Origin: Diaporthe sp. PMI_573
Lineage: Eukaryota > Ascomycota > Sordariomycetes > Diaporthales > Diaporthaceae
DNA length: 64,000 bases
Assembly: GCA_021399435.1 (NCBI GenBank)
Contig: JAJTUP010000003.1
Coordinates: forward strand, 434,001-498,000
Reading direction: 5' to 3'
Under the pieces are notes generated by a model. That model was given only the letters and a program-made list of their open reading frames with translations. It was not told the origin of the DNA and searched no databases. Position numbers and translations under genes: made by a program. Positions 11,249 through 23,402 of the stretch are shown in pieces. The number at the start of each line of letters is the position of its first letter. Position 1 is the first letter of the stretch.

Positions 11249-12784
11249 TCACCAGATGACTTTCTCCTTGGCTGCACTGGTGCTGGAGGCAGCCGTATCT
11301 TCTGTATGTCCTCGTTCAGGGACCCTGTCAAAGCGCATGCCCATGTTGATCAAGTCCTGTCGCACGATGTAGTCGATGTAGTCCACGAAGCTTTGCTGGA
11401 GACCAGACTCGGCATTTCTGGCCCAGCGTGCCAGGGTGTTGAACTTCTTCATGGTTGAGAACAGGGTGAGCGGAACCTTAGTTGCCTCGCTCAAATCTGT
11501 AAATACAACATCCTTCGGGATAGTGAATCCGATGTGAAGGAAATCGCCCTCGAAATGGGCATATATCTCCGCGGGCCCAGAGAAATTGTCGATGCTTCTG
11601 AGAATGGCGTCCCTGTGACAGAACTCCGGCCCGAAGAACTCTGCCACCGATGAGCGGTGAACCTTGACCTCCCAAGGCCTACCACTGCAGGGGAAGCCGC
11701 CAGTTGTCGGATATCTCTTCGCGGCCCCCGATGCATGCCATAACATGGCCATGGCCTCGGCATCTGCATTCGGCACATCAAACCTGTAATTCAGCACTGG
11801 GTCCGAGTCAATTTCCACCTTCGCCAGCCGGGATATCACCTCCCTTGCCATGGCAATTGCCTCAGCCCTCTTCTTGTCCGCCACTCGCTTGGCTTCTTCA
11901 GTCGTGTGGGTCTCGGCGAGGGACAGTTCCGATATATCGGATGGTGTTCCGAGGTCCGAATATTCCAGGCTGTCGTATCCAAGATCCTCTTGAGTATCCT
12001 CTTGGGGTTCTTGACCTGCCTCTGTGTGCGAAGCCGCTGCCTCACCTCCACTGGATGGGTCACCTCTGCCAGTGCCGGAGCTAGCTTGAAGTCCGTTCAG
12101 AAGCCGAGTGAACCAGCTGAGTCCCGGAGCCCGGGTCGACTCCTGGCGCGCTGTAGTCTCCGCCAACCCCTCCGGATCCCGCTCAACCTGCTGCTGAGAT
12201 GCTGAAGCCTGTTTGGTCATGGCCTGTAGCTGAGATGCTGAAGCCTGTCTGTCCATGTTCTCTTGGATCATTGCCAGGTGCTCTGGCGAGGGTTCCACTG
12301 AGTTGTTGTGCATTCCAGGCGTTGGAACTATCACCGGAACTTGCGGGTAGTTGATATGATCCTCGCAGCAGACACCTGTAAAACAGATTTAATTAGCATG
12401 GCATACGGGATATTATGAAATTCGTGGGGGTCAAACAGATCAGCAAGTATGCCGCCGGCAATGACGGGCAGGTTGATTACTGTTGATTGTTGCCGAGAAG
12501 GGGTTTGCCATGAATGGGGTTCACTTACATGCCAGAAACCAAAACTGGCGCGCGGTCATTGCAACGAGCCAGTCAGGCTGGACTGGGACTGTCGGCGAGA
12601 CTGTCATCGCCACATTGACGGCGTTTATAAACGCCGTCTCAGGCAACTTCAACACTTCATCCTCAGCTTCCTCGTCTGTGAGGCCAAGATGCTCCTGGAG
12701 AAGCGCCTTCCCTGCCCGCCTAACCTTTCTAGAGATCCGGCGCATCTTCCCGGATGCCATGTCGAAAGAATCTGGTCTCGGCAT
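11249..12784 (-). CDS. 460-aa hypothetical protein, two exons
   Basis: Model: complement(join(11249..12375, 12529..12784)); the 153-nt intron has GTAAGT and TTTTACAG ends and a CTAAT branch site, and the frame closes exactly (1383 nt). The protein starts MPRPDSFDMASGKMRRISRK, a basic N-terminus followed by an acidic helix (LGLTDEEAEDEVLKL). The middle is low complexity: Q/A/S rich with two ASASQ copies, then acidic (QEDTQEDLGYDSLEYSDLG). A conserved-looking globular region lies at about residues 270-440 (HASGAAKRYPTTGGFPC, EVKVHRSSVAEFFGPEFC, DYIDYIVRQDLINMGMRF). I recognise no family. The disordered linker plus globular end is common in fungal lineage-specific proteins. Confidence 0.75.
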
Positions 12785-13685
12785 CTTGTCGTCGAAGCAA
12801 GAGATTTGCTAGGGGTACTTTGGATGGTTGTTGAAAGCCAGACCAGCGGTCGCCGTTGTCGAGGTCAAACGAGGGGGGAAGGTGGGAGGGAAAGAATGAG
12901 ATGCATTGGAGGCTGCTCTGTGCAAGGGAACGTTTGCGGAGCCTGGTACGAAATCGAGGTTTAAATGAGTGTGTGGGCGGTCTAGAACCGTCTGCAGTGG
13001 CGGCAGAAATCAGTGACTGAGGGCATTCACATCAAAAGCCAGTGAAGAACTATTACGTCGAGCAAGTAAATAACAGCTAGTGCTGCAGGTCCCCCCTCCT
13101 GCGTAAGTGAAAACAGCAGATAACATTCAAATCATGTAGGGCCCAAATAAGTTGCATCAGGCCTCGAGGGAGAGGGACTTGTATTTTGTTTGCTGCTTGG
13201 CTCTTTGCACCTGGGCATCACTGCTCACATCCGCAGGCTCGAGAGCCGTACCGCAAGGCATATACGGGCTAGGGAAAACCGTTCTATTGCCCGTATACTA
13301 TGAAACAAATATTAAAATTCTACTTCAGTCCTGTCTGGTGGTCGCCCGTGTCCTGTAGTGTACGACTGGTCCAGCTACATACATGGTAAGTATGTGATGA
13401 GCTCAACGCGCTCCCATGACATGGAGTCCCACGTCGAAATAGCGACAATTACGTAGAAGTTCAAGAGAGATTCAAGGGTAGTCTGGTAATTTGATTCGAG
13501 TAACTTAATATTGTCACACAATGGAAGGAATTCGGTGGGAAACCGACTTCACTAGAAGCCCAAAAGGGTGAGCATCCTTTGGCTAGGGAGGCAGTGGTCT
13601 ATAGCATAGGAGAAACGCTGGGGGCCGCACAGATTTTAAACCTCGCGTTGATATGGGAGAATCTCCGTCGATTTGGGTGCGCTGC
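12785..13685. other. Intergenic; upstream region of the 460-aa gene
   Basis: No open frame of note. It contains the probable promoter of the minus-strand gene starting at 12784 and a dyad at 13261-13297 listed separately. Confidence 0.6.
13261..13297. repeat. 9-bp perfect inverted repeat
   Basis: TATACGGGC at 13261-13269 is repeated in inverted orientation as GCCCGTATA at 13289-13297, with a 19-nt spacer. It lies 425 nt beyond the stop of the aspartic protease gene. It could be a hairpin or a spaced CGG-type regulatory dyad. No function is shown. Confidence 0.55.
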
Positions 13686-15451
13686 CTAGAGGAGGCGGTT
13701 GCGATAGACCTGGGGATACCTCGCCACAGCCGCCTGCCCATCCACCAGCGGCGCGAGTCCCACACGAGGCTGCACACTGTAGAGATCTGGTGTAACATAA
13801 TCGTAGACACTGAACGCCGAACGCAAGAAAGGTACGCCAATGATAGAATCAGCAAACACACGGCTCCAGGAGCTGATCTGGGCCTTGCACCTGTCGAACA
13901 GAGAATACGTTAGATATACTTCAAGAAGGAGATGGCTCGAGCGAAGACAGCGAGACCCTAGCCCGAAGGAAGGGATGAGAACGGGCTAGCACCTACATCT
14001 CTGTACCGTTGACAATCCCGTGGTCGTTCGGATTAAGAATGTCCAAGGGATCGACAGGGAACCACTGGTCGTTGTACTTGAGCTCGAGGAGCTGCGGGAC
14101 CGAGCAGTCGTAGTAGAGGTCGTGTTGGTTCTGGAAGATGACTGGCCCGTTGAAGAGCCCGGCGATGGCGACGAGCTCGTCATAACGGACGAGGATATCT
14201 GAGCTTCCTGTGTCAAAGAGCGACATGTAGCGCCCGGCCTCGTCGAGAACTAGATTTTCACATGGTGAGCGAGGAGTTCAGCGGACTCTGGGAGTTGAGA
14301 CAACTTACGGCCTCTGGTCAGGTTGACCGTTACGCCGTTCACACGCAGCCCTTGCAGCTCGATCGCCCAGCCCTGTGCCTGGAGCGGCAGGTCATCGTAG
14401 TTGTAACTGATCGACGACCGTCAGAATCTTGCCTAAAAACTGACAGAATTCGATAAAAGGTTTACGTACTTTGTGCTGTTGATGATATCGCTATAAGTGA
14501 TGTTGAGGTCCGCGTACGCCGGCTCGATACCGCCCAGCGTCAACTTGCCCACCGGTTCGGAGTCAGGGTCACCCAGGCGTGGAAGGCTAATGGAGAAGAC
14601 GGGCTTTTCTACGACACCGCCGGAAACGAGGGCGTCAAATAGTGGAGGACGCTGGTTGAAGTATGTCTGTCGTGAGACAGCAGTCATGCTCAACCCAATG
14701 AGGCCCGAGAAACTCGCACCCTGGAACTGATTCTTCACCGCGTAGTAAATGAGGCCTGCGGTCATATTAGCTATGGAAAGGCCGGACCAGCGAATGAGGG
14801 AACACACCCGTTGCAAAATCGTCTGCAACTATACCGCCAAGTCCGACGTCCAAGAGACTCTGGTTTCCACTGACAGGGCCCTCTCCAACGATTGTGTAGA
14901 AGGACTCGTTGGGGACGAGGCGCGTGCTATTCTGATATCTTGTCAGCACTGACCACTGATCAATCGAATATGTTCGTGATATCAAGTAGATGATGCAAGT
15001 GAGCTAAGACGGGTATCCGTCCAAGACATCGAGGATAAGGAATCAAACTGTTCCTGGAACTGGTCGATGGGCTCACTCACATCAATCACAAACAGCTCCG
15101 TCAGTCCAAAGCATCCACTTGACTCGTCTGTAGTAGGGCATTCTGTTGAAGCCACGAATAGATCTGCAGAGCCGGTATCTAACAGAACCGGCAGGCTCTG
15201 GCCTTCGAAGTCTACGTCGACCTGTGGGGAATTGCAATCAGAAAAAGTCTTGAGGAACTTCCGTGTGTCAATGCGCTGCTCACAGTATAGTACCGGTCGT
15301 CTTTGCGATTCGGAGGTATCGCAATGTCCAACACGCCAACACCACCCTGGCGGGTCTCAAGGGCCAATGGAGACCAAGGAGCTGCTTGTACAGACGGTAC
15401 AAGGGCAGTGCTCAAGAGAACAGCGATATGGACTAACGATGCCATACCCAT
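13686..15451 (-). CDS. Secreted pepsin-like aspartic protease (family A1)
   Basis: Seven exons: complement(join(13686..13890, 13997..14249, 14309..14406, 14470..14755, 14808..14931, 15081..15221, 15284..15451)), 1275 nt, 424 aa. All introns are GT-AG. The N-terminus MGMASLVHIAVLLSTALVPS ending near VQA is a signal peptide. The two catalytic motifs are present: LLDTGSADLFV with Asp71 and SLFDTGSSDILV with Asp285, plus the AFSVYDY-type strand near the C-terminus. It should cleave peptide bonds at acidic pH outside the cell or in the vacuole/cell wall. There is no obvious Ser/Thr-rich GPI tail, so it is probably soluble. The two DTG motifs are closer to the yapsin/candidapepsin type than to a retroviral protease. 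Confidence 0.92.
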
Positions 15452-15902
15452 CTTGGTGACAATGCTCTTGCTTCTGAGTCGGTAAAGTGAGAACCTCGGG
15501 ACTGGTAGAAACCAAGATAGAAAGGGTTATACAAGGCGTGCTTATACGCGTATTTGTACAATCGTGAATGCCGGATAACTAATCAGAGTCCACAGTTGCC
15601 ACAAAGGTGGTGGTGTGGATCTTCACCAGTTGCGGTGAGGAGCACCTTCGGATACGAGGTTTCTCAAGCGGGGAAGAATGCCGGAAATGTTAGGTAGTAT
15701 TTACCTCGCAGGAAGGGCAACACGAAACGTTAAACATTTACCCGCACAAGACGTCAGGTTAAGCTTAAATAACGGGGAAATAAGTAGCAACTCCTCTATT
15801 TCTGAAGTACCTGGGCAGACACTAGAGGTATCTGGTGTGTTGCGCCGAAGCAACCTAGTGCAGAACGACCTGGTCTACGTCCACTCTATTCCAGTACCAC
15901 AC
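15452..15902. other. Intergenic, protease promoter
   Basis: The 450 nt between the protease start and the 3' end of the monooxygenase hold only short open frames; nothing else is seen. Confidence 0.6.
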
Positions 15903-17793
15903 CTATGGGGTCTTGGTATACGGCTCAAATGGTGCTCCCTCGAGATCCGCCTTTATCTGGAATGCCAAGAATCTGGAAAAGAGTCGCGACATGCCCAAGT
16001 CTCCGGACGTATGCCAGATAGCCGGGTCTGTGACATTCGATTAGCATCCAAAGGCATTATTGGTGTGGGTGGGGGGTTAATCACTTACGTCCGTGACGCT
16101 TCCAACCACCTCGGACTTCGGCCTCCTTATCCCATCCGTTGTTGTCTTCGAGAAGATTCCCAACTTCAGGACCCACGATCTTCTCCATCTCCTCCCGGAT
16201 GTTGGTGTTGAAGCCGGTAGCGAAGATGATAAGGTCCGCATCGAGGGTGCTTCCATCGGTAAACTTCAGACCAGTCGGGGTGAAGCTCTCGATGCTTCCC
16301 TTTTTCGCCTTGATCTTGCCGTCGATTATCTTCTGTGAGCAACCGACATCGAGGTAGTGCCCTCCCGCGCGCTCGTGGATCTTCAAGATCTGGGGGAGCT
16401 CGGCCGCGAAGCCCACCTTGTTCAGGCTGTCGAACGGCTCCGGGTCCTTAGAGTACAAGCTCTTGAAGATCACAGAGGACATGACCCCGAGGACAGGGAA
16501 TGGTAGGCCCCATTCTGCACGATCCGACACCTCTATGTCTGAATCTTTGTTGTAGCGCGGTTGGTGCAGCGTCTTGAAGTACTTGTATGGTAGGATGGCA
16601 GTAGGGCTGCGCTGCACCAGTGTCACCGAGGACAATTCAGCCTCAACCATGTCCTCCGCCACATCATGGCCTAAACTCCCAGTTAGCATCCTCGCAAGCA
16701 TTCTTGTCAGCTCTCACTTACCTGTGTTGGCGGTGCCAATGACAACACCCTTCTTTCCCTTCCATGCTGCTGGATATTTATACTGCACCGAGTGTATGGC
16801 TGTGCCCTCGAAGGCATCTCGGTTTGGGATCTCCGGTACCTTTGGAAACTGACCAACGGCACCAATTGCGAATACCAGGTGACGGCCCTGGATTGACCAG
16901 TCTTTGCCGTTCTGCTTCGCGTGGACAGTCCAAACCTTGGAGGCCTCGTCCCACTGGGCCGACTCGACAGTCGTAGAGGTGCGGACATCCAAGCCGAATC
17001 TGCTCGCGTAGCTCTTGAAACCCTGAGCCAGCTCCTTGCTCCCGAGCAAGTAAGGCAAGTCATCGTCATGGAACGTCTTGTCGCCAGGAAAGGTGGCGTA
17101 GTACTTGCCCGTGTGCAGCTTGACGTTGTCGTAGCGTCCAGTCCAGTTCCCGCCGATGGAGTCGTTCCTCTCGAGTGCCACGCCCTTGACACCAAGCGCT
17201 TTGAGGCGACCCAGCGTGCCCAAGCCGCTCTGGCCGGCACCAATTACAACAACATCGACCGGCTTGTCACCTGTCCCATGGGTAACGCCGTTGGTCGAAG
17301 AGGCCTCGGGGACCCGATCCGGGTTGCCGAAAGCATCGATCTCCTCAAGGACGGTGTTGAAGAACCAGATCTTCCAGTCATCTCCGTCCTTAACAACGCC
17401 AATCGCTCCAGACCCGACTCCTGGCAAGGTCCCTCCGATCCTGAACGTGAAGCGGCCGGCGATGAACAGCGCCGCTGGCCCCGGTGGAGCTAAGTGAGCA
17501 CTGCCCTCTACAAATTTGAAGTCAGAAGGCTGGTGGGTGGCGCTGACTTCTTTCCAAGCGGCCACGATGTGCTTAGACTCATTGAAAGTCCTGAGGTTGT
17601 TGGTAAGAGCAAATAGATCTCGCCAGTGGCTGTTGGCCCGAAGGTCCTCTTCCTTGAGGTTCTGCAGTTTTGCAACGCACGACCTGACTGCGGCGTTGGC
17701 ATCGGTCCCTTCTGGTATGGGCTGCTCCGGGAGACTGGCCTTCGGCAGCTCGTCGACAGTAACCCGAGGGGTCCGTTTCCACTTTGTAGCCAT
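15903..17793 (-). CDS. Flavin-containing monooxygenase with N-terminal NTF2-like domain
   Basis: Three exons: complement(join(15903..16027, 16089..16670, 16722..17793)), 1779 nt, 592 aa; introns of 61 and 51 nt with CTAAT/CTAAC branch sites. Residues ~40-165 look like an NTF2/SnoaL-type domain. An FAD Rossmann motif follows (VVVIGAGQSGLGTLG, ~182-196), then GGNWTGRYDNVKLHT, a second nucleotide-binding motif GVVIGTANTGHDVAED (~350), the FAD/NADPH-linked IIFATGF motif (~500) and the C-terminal LAFQIKADLEG helix. The family uses FAD and NADPH to oxygenate ketones, amines or hydrophobic acids; the substrate is not predictable. No secretion signal is seen, so it is probably cytosolic. The gene is complete. 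Confidence 0.92.
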
Positions 17794-18769
17794 GATGAGA
17801 GTATTGATTGATTTGTTATGAGACTTAGCTATCTGTTAATTGAAAATGGGCCACAGTCAAGCTTCAAGTATTGATAGAGGATTGCTGATTATCCACGTTT
17901 GTGAGATGGCAATATGGTTCTATATATTCTATGCGGATCTCGACAAAACCGATAACATGCGGACATGTGAGATGAATTGCCGTTCCTTCTCCCGTTCAGT
18001 CCACGGATTTGTACGTACGACAAGGAGTGGCTCCTCATGGTTTCCAAGGGCACCTGTTAATGAGCTACAAATGACCTCCTCGGAACCCACCAGGCTTCTA
18101 ATTCCGTGGAATGGCGGTTTTAAGCTCACGAAGAGGAGCAGACACGTTCATGCGGAACTGCCCGCGGCCCCGCCAGGACCCAACTAGTGAATGCCCCGGA
18201 GACACGACTAATATTCTTTAGACCGTACCGCTCGGCCGAAAGATCCCCCCAGCTTTTCCAGCATCCCGACACAGCCGGCCATAGTTCGGCGCTGGTCACA
18301 AAACAGTTCGAGGTCTAGAATATATTGCTGCAGTGTGCTGCGGCCGCCTGGAGCGATGCGCGTCCCATGCCGGAACGGCGCTTCGGTCTGCCCTCCGCTG
18401 ATGCACACATGGCACCCAATGGCCTCGTGATTCATTGGAAAGTCAAGTATACTCCACTCGGTAACAAGGGTTAACGGACTCGAACGGTTCCCGAGTGCAC
18501 TGCGACTTATAATGCAGCTGCTGCCCTGGAGAGGATCCTGCCAAGCTACTGCACCTCCCTTTGAACATATCACCGAGTACACCGGTGGTAATAAACGAAA
18601 TTTCGCTCAAGTCATCATGCCCGAGGAAAAGAGACCGAAAAAGAAGGTGGATCTGACTTTTCTGAAGCGGTTGATGGGCTAATTATTTTTATTTAACAAG
18701 ACCTCACAATTAGCCCCGTCCCTGACTGCGACGAGAGGGCCTCTCCCTTTACCACGGGCAGCTTCATTC
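17794..18769. other. Intergenic, monooxygenase promoter
   Basis: No supported gene. One 124-codon open frame at 18208-18582 (minus) lacks coding character and was rejected. Confidence 0.55.
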
Positions 18770-19969
18770 CTAGGCCAAGGGGGTCCCGATATCATCTTGA
18801 ACCCATGTTCTGATCCTGCCATTGTCGAATAGAATTTTGCCGCCCGCCAGAGTTCCGATAGCCCCAGAAGCTCTCAATACGGAAATAATGTCTTGTCTCC
18901 CTATCAAGTATGCGCTCTGGACAGGCGTTTGTCTCAGATGGCCTGCCTGACTATTGGGGTTGGCATTGGCAGACAGTAAGATGTTGACTAGCCTCATGTT
19001 ACCTCGAGAGACAGCCGCATGCAAAGCCGTTCCTCCATGGTATGGACTACCAAGTGCGTTGATGTCGGCGCCACTGTCAAGCAACAGCCTGACAATAACT
19101 TCCTCGCCTCCCAAGCAAGCCCCCTGAAGGGCAGTGTAGCCATTTGACTTCTCAGGTGGGCCATTGACATCTGCGCCTCTCGCAATCAGCAGCCTTGCCA
19201 ATTTGATGTGTCCCTGGAAACATGCTGCCTGAAGCGCGGTAACGCCAGAGCTAGGTGATGCCGGCGCGTTGATGCTGGCACCGAGGTCTAGAAGAAGTAG
19301 CACGACTTCTTCGTGTCCACTTTCAGCCGCGGCCTGGAGAGGCGTGCGCCCTTGATACCTCGTCACCCTCTTTGGATCGACTATTCCTCCAGCCTCAAGC
19401 AAGAGCCGGATTAGACGGAGGTTTCCTGTTGGATACGGTGAGTGACAAAAGAAATATTGACGGCGTGCATCCGGGTCTGCACCAACCTGTACCGCAGGCA
19501 AACTCGAGGGCATTGCGATGGATGTTATTCCCTCCCGGAGCATTCACATCTGCCCCTGCTTCTATCAAAACCTTGGCAACGAGGTAATGACCGCGCATTG
19601 CGGCTGCCTGTAGCGCCGTCTGCCCATAGTATCCCACTGGGGGATGGTTGACAACCTCCAGCCTCTGACTGACGCTATCACAAGCCGACAGAATCTCTGT
19701 CACGCGTGGGAGATCACCGATCCGAGATGCCAGCTGTAACTCTGTCCATTTCGGCTCATCGTCGTCGTCCTCTGTTGTGAGAGGGGTTGGATCCCATTTA
19801 GCGTCCGGCAGGGGATGAGCCAACCGGACTTGCCCGTCTTTGGCTGTGGAATTCACGCGTCAGTACCCGTGCTACAAAGATCTAATCATGAACAAGGATT
19901 GAAGATAGACTCACATTGTCTTCTCTCCGGGATATCATCGGTCGGATCCATCAGAGCCTGGTCTGACAT
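18770..19969 (-). CDS. Small ankyrin-repeat protein
   Basis: Three exons: complement(join(18770..19425, 19487..19843, 19915..19969)), 1068 nt, 355 aa. The second intron starts GTTGGT; removing it joins ALEFACGTG to NLRLIRLLLEAGG and restores an ankyrin unit. About seven tandem repeats of the TALQAA..GH..LA..LL..GADVN type fill residues ~80-325 (QTALQAAAMRGHYLVAKVLI, TPLQAAAESGHEEVVLLLL, VTALQAACFQGHIKLARLLI, YTALQGACLGGEEVIVRLLL, TALHAAVSRGNMRLVNILL). The N-terminal 60 residues are acidic. Protein-protein interaction is the only safe role. It may be a stand-alone remnant of a larger NLR-like protein, but no NACHT/NB-ARC coding sequence lies upstream. The short first exon is inferred from splice sites and is less sure. 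Confidence 0.82.
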
Positions 19970-20373
19970 GTGCGTGGGATGACCATGGTCTGTCTCCAGC
20001 GATTGCCCTCAACATGTGCTACAGTAATCAAGCACTTTGACAGGAGGAACGGGTCAGCAGACCCGGATACCCGTGCCGCTCAACAGGGTTGCCTAGGTAC
20101 GGGCCGACCACCGGTGTGCCTGGGACGAGGGATGATTCGCACATGTTTTGTGTGCACATCAAACAGTCTGAAGCATAATAAGAATATTTCCGCAATTTTG
20201 CTCCGACTTTGGCTAATATAATATGGCTTGGGTGCCTATGCAGACTCGCCGAACGTCTTTTTTGACAGATATTTACGCTGCGAATTTGATCCAAGCTTCC
20301 CCCCAAGGCTATTTATGAGCGCGGGAAGGTATAAAGACAACCATAAGACAGGCAATACCGGTAACACAATTTT
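19970..20373. other. Intergenic
   Basis: 404 nt between two minus-strand genes; promoter of the ankyrin gene and 3' UTR of the hemerythrin-like gene. Nothing else is seen. Confidence 0.6.
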
Positions 20374-21323
20374 TCAGGCCTTGGAGTATTCATCCGACAA
20401 ACAGAACAGCTCCCTTTGTACGCCATCTGCGCCGCTGCTCCCAAACCTCCACCAATTGCTTTGCCAGGACCCTAGCACGTTGATCATGACCCATTTGACC
20501 GCCCATGGCATCGCAGGAAAGTCAGCCCACTTTCCCTCCTCAAATTCTTTGTCCAGGTTGAACCACAGCATAGGGAGCACGTTCGTCACATGCATGTACT
20601 TCATGCTGTGGGTTGCCGTTTCCTCCGAGAGCGGTTTTGGATCAAAATCCCCGTACTGTCCAAGAGACGCCATTTTGGGCGGCTCATGCTCTAGGTGACT
20701 TGCGAGAACCTCGCCAAAGGAGTCCAAAACGCTGATCAACTCCAGACCAGAATACGAGGATGGGTCCGCCAGTCGAGAATCAACATAGTCCTTGAACTTT
20801 TGTAGGCCTTCACTAAATGCAGCTAAAGAAATAGACAAGGATTGAAGTGTCAGCCAATGGGGCCCGGCTGATTGTGCAAATGACCAGTGGACACCTCGGT
20901 GCATGCCAGTAGGAGTTGGTGTTTGGGTGACTACTCACCGTGTTCATTAACTTCTGAGTCCATAATTCCCCTTGACACCTGTGGCCTTCTCAATCCCTGG
21001 GAAATAAACTTCTTCCTCGGCATCATGGTGTCCTTTTATCGTCATATGCCACGTGGAGCAGTAATGCAAAAAGTCAGTGACGTCCTCTGGTCGTACATGT
21101 GTTGCCTGCAGGTAGATGCTGTTGTATGCGCGAATCATCATGTTGTGCACAAGCGCCATCTGAGAAGCATCTTGGGTAAATTGATCGGTCTATTGCCCAT
21201 ATGTTAGCCAGTCCGTCTTCCGAGACCTGTATGTACTCGCACGCGAACCTTGCCTGTCTGTGCATGAGGCGTTGGAATCAGGCTCAGTGGGCCGTCAGCC
21301 TTTCGGAGCTGGGATTTCGACAT
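20374..21323 (-). CDS. Hemerythrin-like (HHE) domain protein with one-base frameshift
   Basis: Exons: complement(join(20374..20822, 20939..21159, 21249..21323)). The HHE four-helix pattern is visible: MALVHNMMIRAYN, then TIKGHHDAEEEVYFP, EHAAFSEGLQKF and LASHLEHEPPKM supply the expected His/Glu iron ligands. Members bind a di-iron centre and sense or store O2 or iron; the function of the fungal family is poorly known. In exon 2 the frame runs EKATGVKG and then hits a stop, while the expected continuation IMDSEVNEHAAF lies in another frame. Removing one G from the GGGG run (plus-strand C run 20968-20971) restores one 247-aa frame across all exons. For the first intron I prefer AAG|GTTCGC to TCTCAG|ATG; a GC-AG alternative (ACAG|GCAAGG) exists. 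Confidence 0.75.
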
Positions 21324-23402
21324 ATTTACCGGCTATTGCAAAGAATATCGCACCAAGAAGGAAGTTTCACAAGGTAATAATGTCGAAAACTGTCACATGA
21401 AAGACACACAGAAAACAAAGACTGTAGATGCACGATGCGAAGAAATAGTACAGCCAGGGAAGAGGGAGGATTCGCGAAGGATGCAGACGACGCTATGCGA
21501 TTGCAATAGGCGGCTTCTAATAGGCCGGAATAAAGTCTGGTAAGCACTGGACGAGCCAAGCACTGCCAAAAGGCAATTCTGCTGTTTCACAGAACCAACA
21601 GCCAAATTTGTGGTGCCGCTCTTAAGACGGGACGGGTCCGGGCTGCAGGGGGTTTTCAATATGAACAGTGCGACTTACAAGCACACCTGGCTCAGGACTA
21701 TATTACAAAGAGAGACCGTAGGCTACCATCAAAATCTTCCTGGGAGCTTGGGCATGTATGTCTTGGTGAAATTTTGTTCACTGCACAGCACACTATTCTC
21801 ACCGAAACGGATTAAAGAAAAATGGGTGGGCTCTTGTTCACAGATCCAAAAACGCCCGTTCTTATCTTATGCTCATTGATAGATACCCATAGACTGATGC
21901 TTTGCTGGGCAACATTAGATGCCGTGCAGCAGATGGCGGATGCGTCATATTTGAAATAAATGTCAAGGCCTAGTTTATTCAGGATACGATGGCCTGGACC
22001 TTGTCATTGATTGAGCAGAAATCGACGGGTATCATTGGTGCCGTTTGCTTGTCTGTGAGTCCTATTTCTAGCCAGACATCTGGGATCTAATCACCAGGAA
22101 GGGTTTGGGAAAGCGGGAAGCATCTCGGCCGAAGACGGTGGGGTGAGTCGAACCTGAAAGCTGCTAGGTAGCTTGTTTGGTCAAGCTTTATGGTGCAGCT
22201 CCCGGACACCCAGCTTTAGCCCTCTTCGTGGCCATCGAGGCCAACTCACGGTTTTGGATCGGCACAATTGGGAGCCGCTGTCGGTCCCATTTCCTTTGTC
22301 ATTCGCGGCCAGTCTTTCGAATGTAAATTCTCTGGCGAGCTGGGGCTGGACCCGACCCGCAGATCGATATGTAAACTGAATATTCCCGCCAAGCACGCGG
22401 GCATCTTCAAAGGCCAGTCCTGTTCTGACGATTTCGAGCTTCGCTATGAGCATACTACAATTGCAACAATTCCTAGGGTCGGTCCTCCCAGATCGTGGGA
22501 GACACAGCACCTCAGCTGGCTCTAGACAAGCACTGAGCTTCACGATTCTTATCTCATGTGCTCAGAGTCGCACAGGACTACCAAGATCCATATGATGTAG
22601 GGTGCCGTTATCCGACAATCGATCGCTACAGCTTCGGGCATGCAATGTTCTAGAACTAGAATCAAGACTACTGGATGCTTGATTTCTGTGACTTAGATTG
22701 GCGTCTCGGGGGTGGCCAACTTAACGCGATCATTGCCCCCGAACGAACCGCATGGAGGTTCAGAAGCTCTCTGGTGCCCCAGAACGCTGCCCGCATCCCG
22801 TTGCTATTAATACAGCTTCAGTTAATACCGGAGCTATGTGAATTCAGGAGTAATGAAAGGTGAAGCTACCCCTGCGTTAGCTGGGGACTAACGACTTAGT
22901 CGCTATGTACAGGTCCCCTGGAATAAAGACCAGGAGGCCTGTTCACCGTCCATGCACCCGCGATCTCTTCGGGGCATAGCAGCTCACGAACCCCGAACTC
23001 AGCTTGGGATCAGGCTTTTGAGCACATAAGCTTTTATTTCGGTTCGGGAGCGACCTCAAGCGTCAACTTCAAGCTGTCTGTGCATCGCATCTTTCTGACC
23101 AGTGTCCCTGCGTAGAGGCTGTGTCAATCGGACCTCGGACTGCACCGTGATCATTTGAGGGTCCAACATAGCGTATGTGTGTAAGCTTCCCTCCGAGGGT
23201 ATTTGTGGCCTATAGTCGTGGTGTGAGTTGAATAGATAAAAGAAGGGTATTATCCGCCATGAGTGTTAAGGACTTGACTCTTCCCAACCAAATCCAAACA
23301 CTTGGCCTTGCATTCTCTTTCCCCAAGCCCGGTTCCCTCGTTTAGCATATACTCTTTTGATGTCCACATTCTTTTCACATGACTTAGACCAATAAAAGTG
23401 AA
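21324..23402. other. 2-kb intergenic region, divergent promoters
   Basis: No gene is supported. It separates the minus-strand hemerythrin-like gene from the plus-strand secreted protein. A CT-rich stretch at about 23300-23345 and AATAGATAAAAG at about 23230 fit a fungal core promoter for the gene at 23403. Confidence 0.55.

Noticed and set aside
18208..18582. 124-codon minus-strand open frame
   Set aside because: Isolated, with no splice partners, no domain-like pattern and atypical composition.
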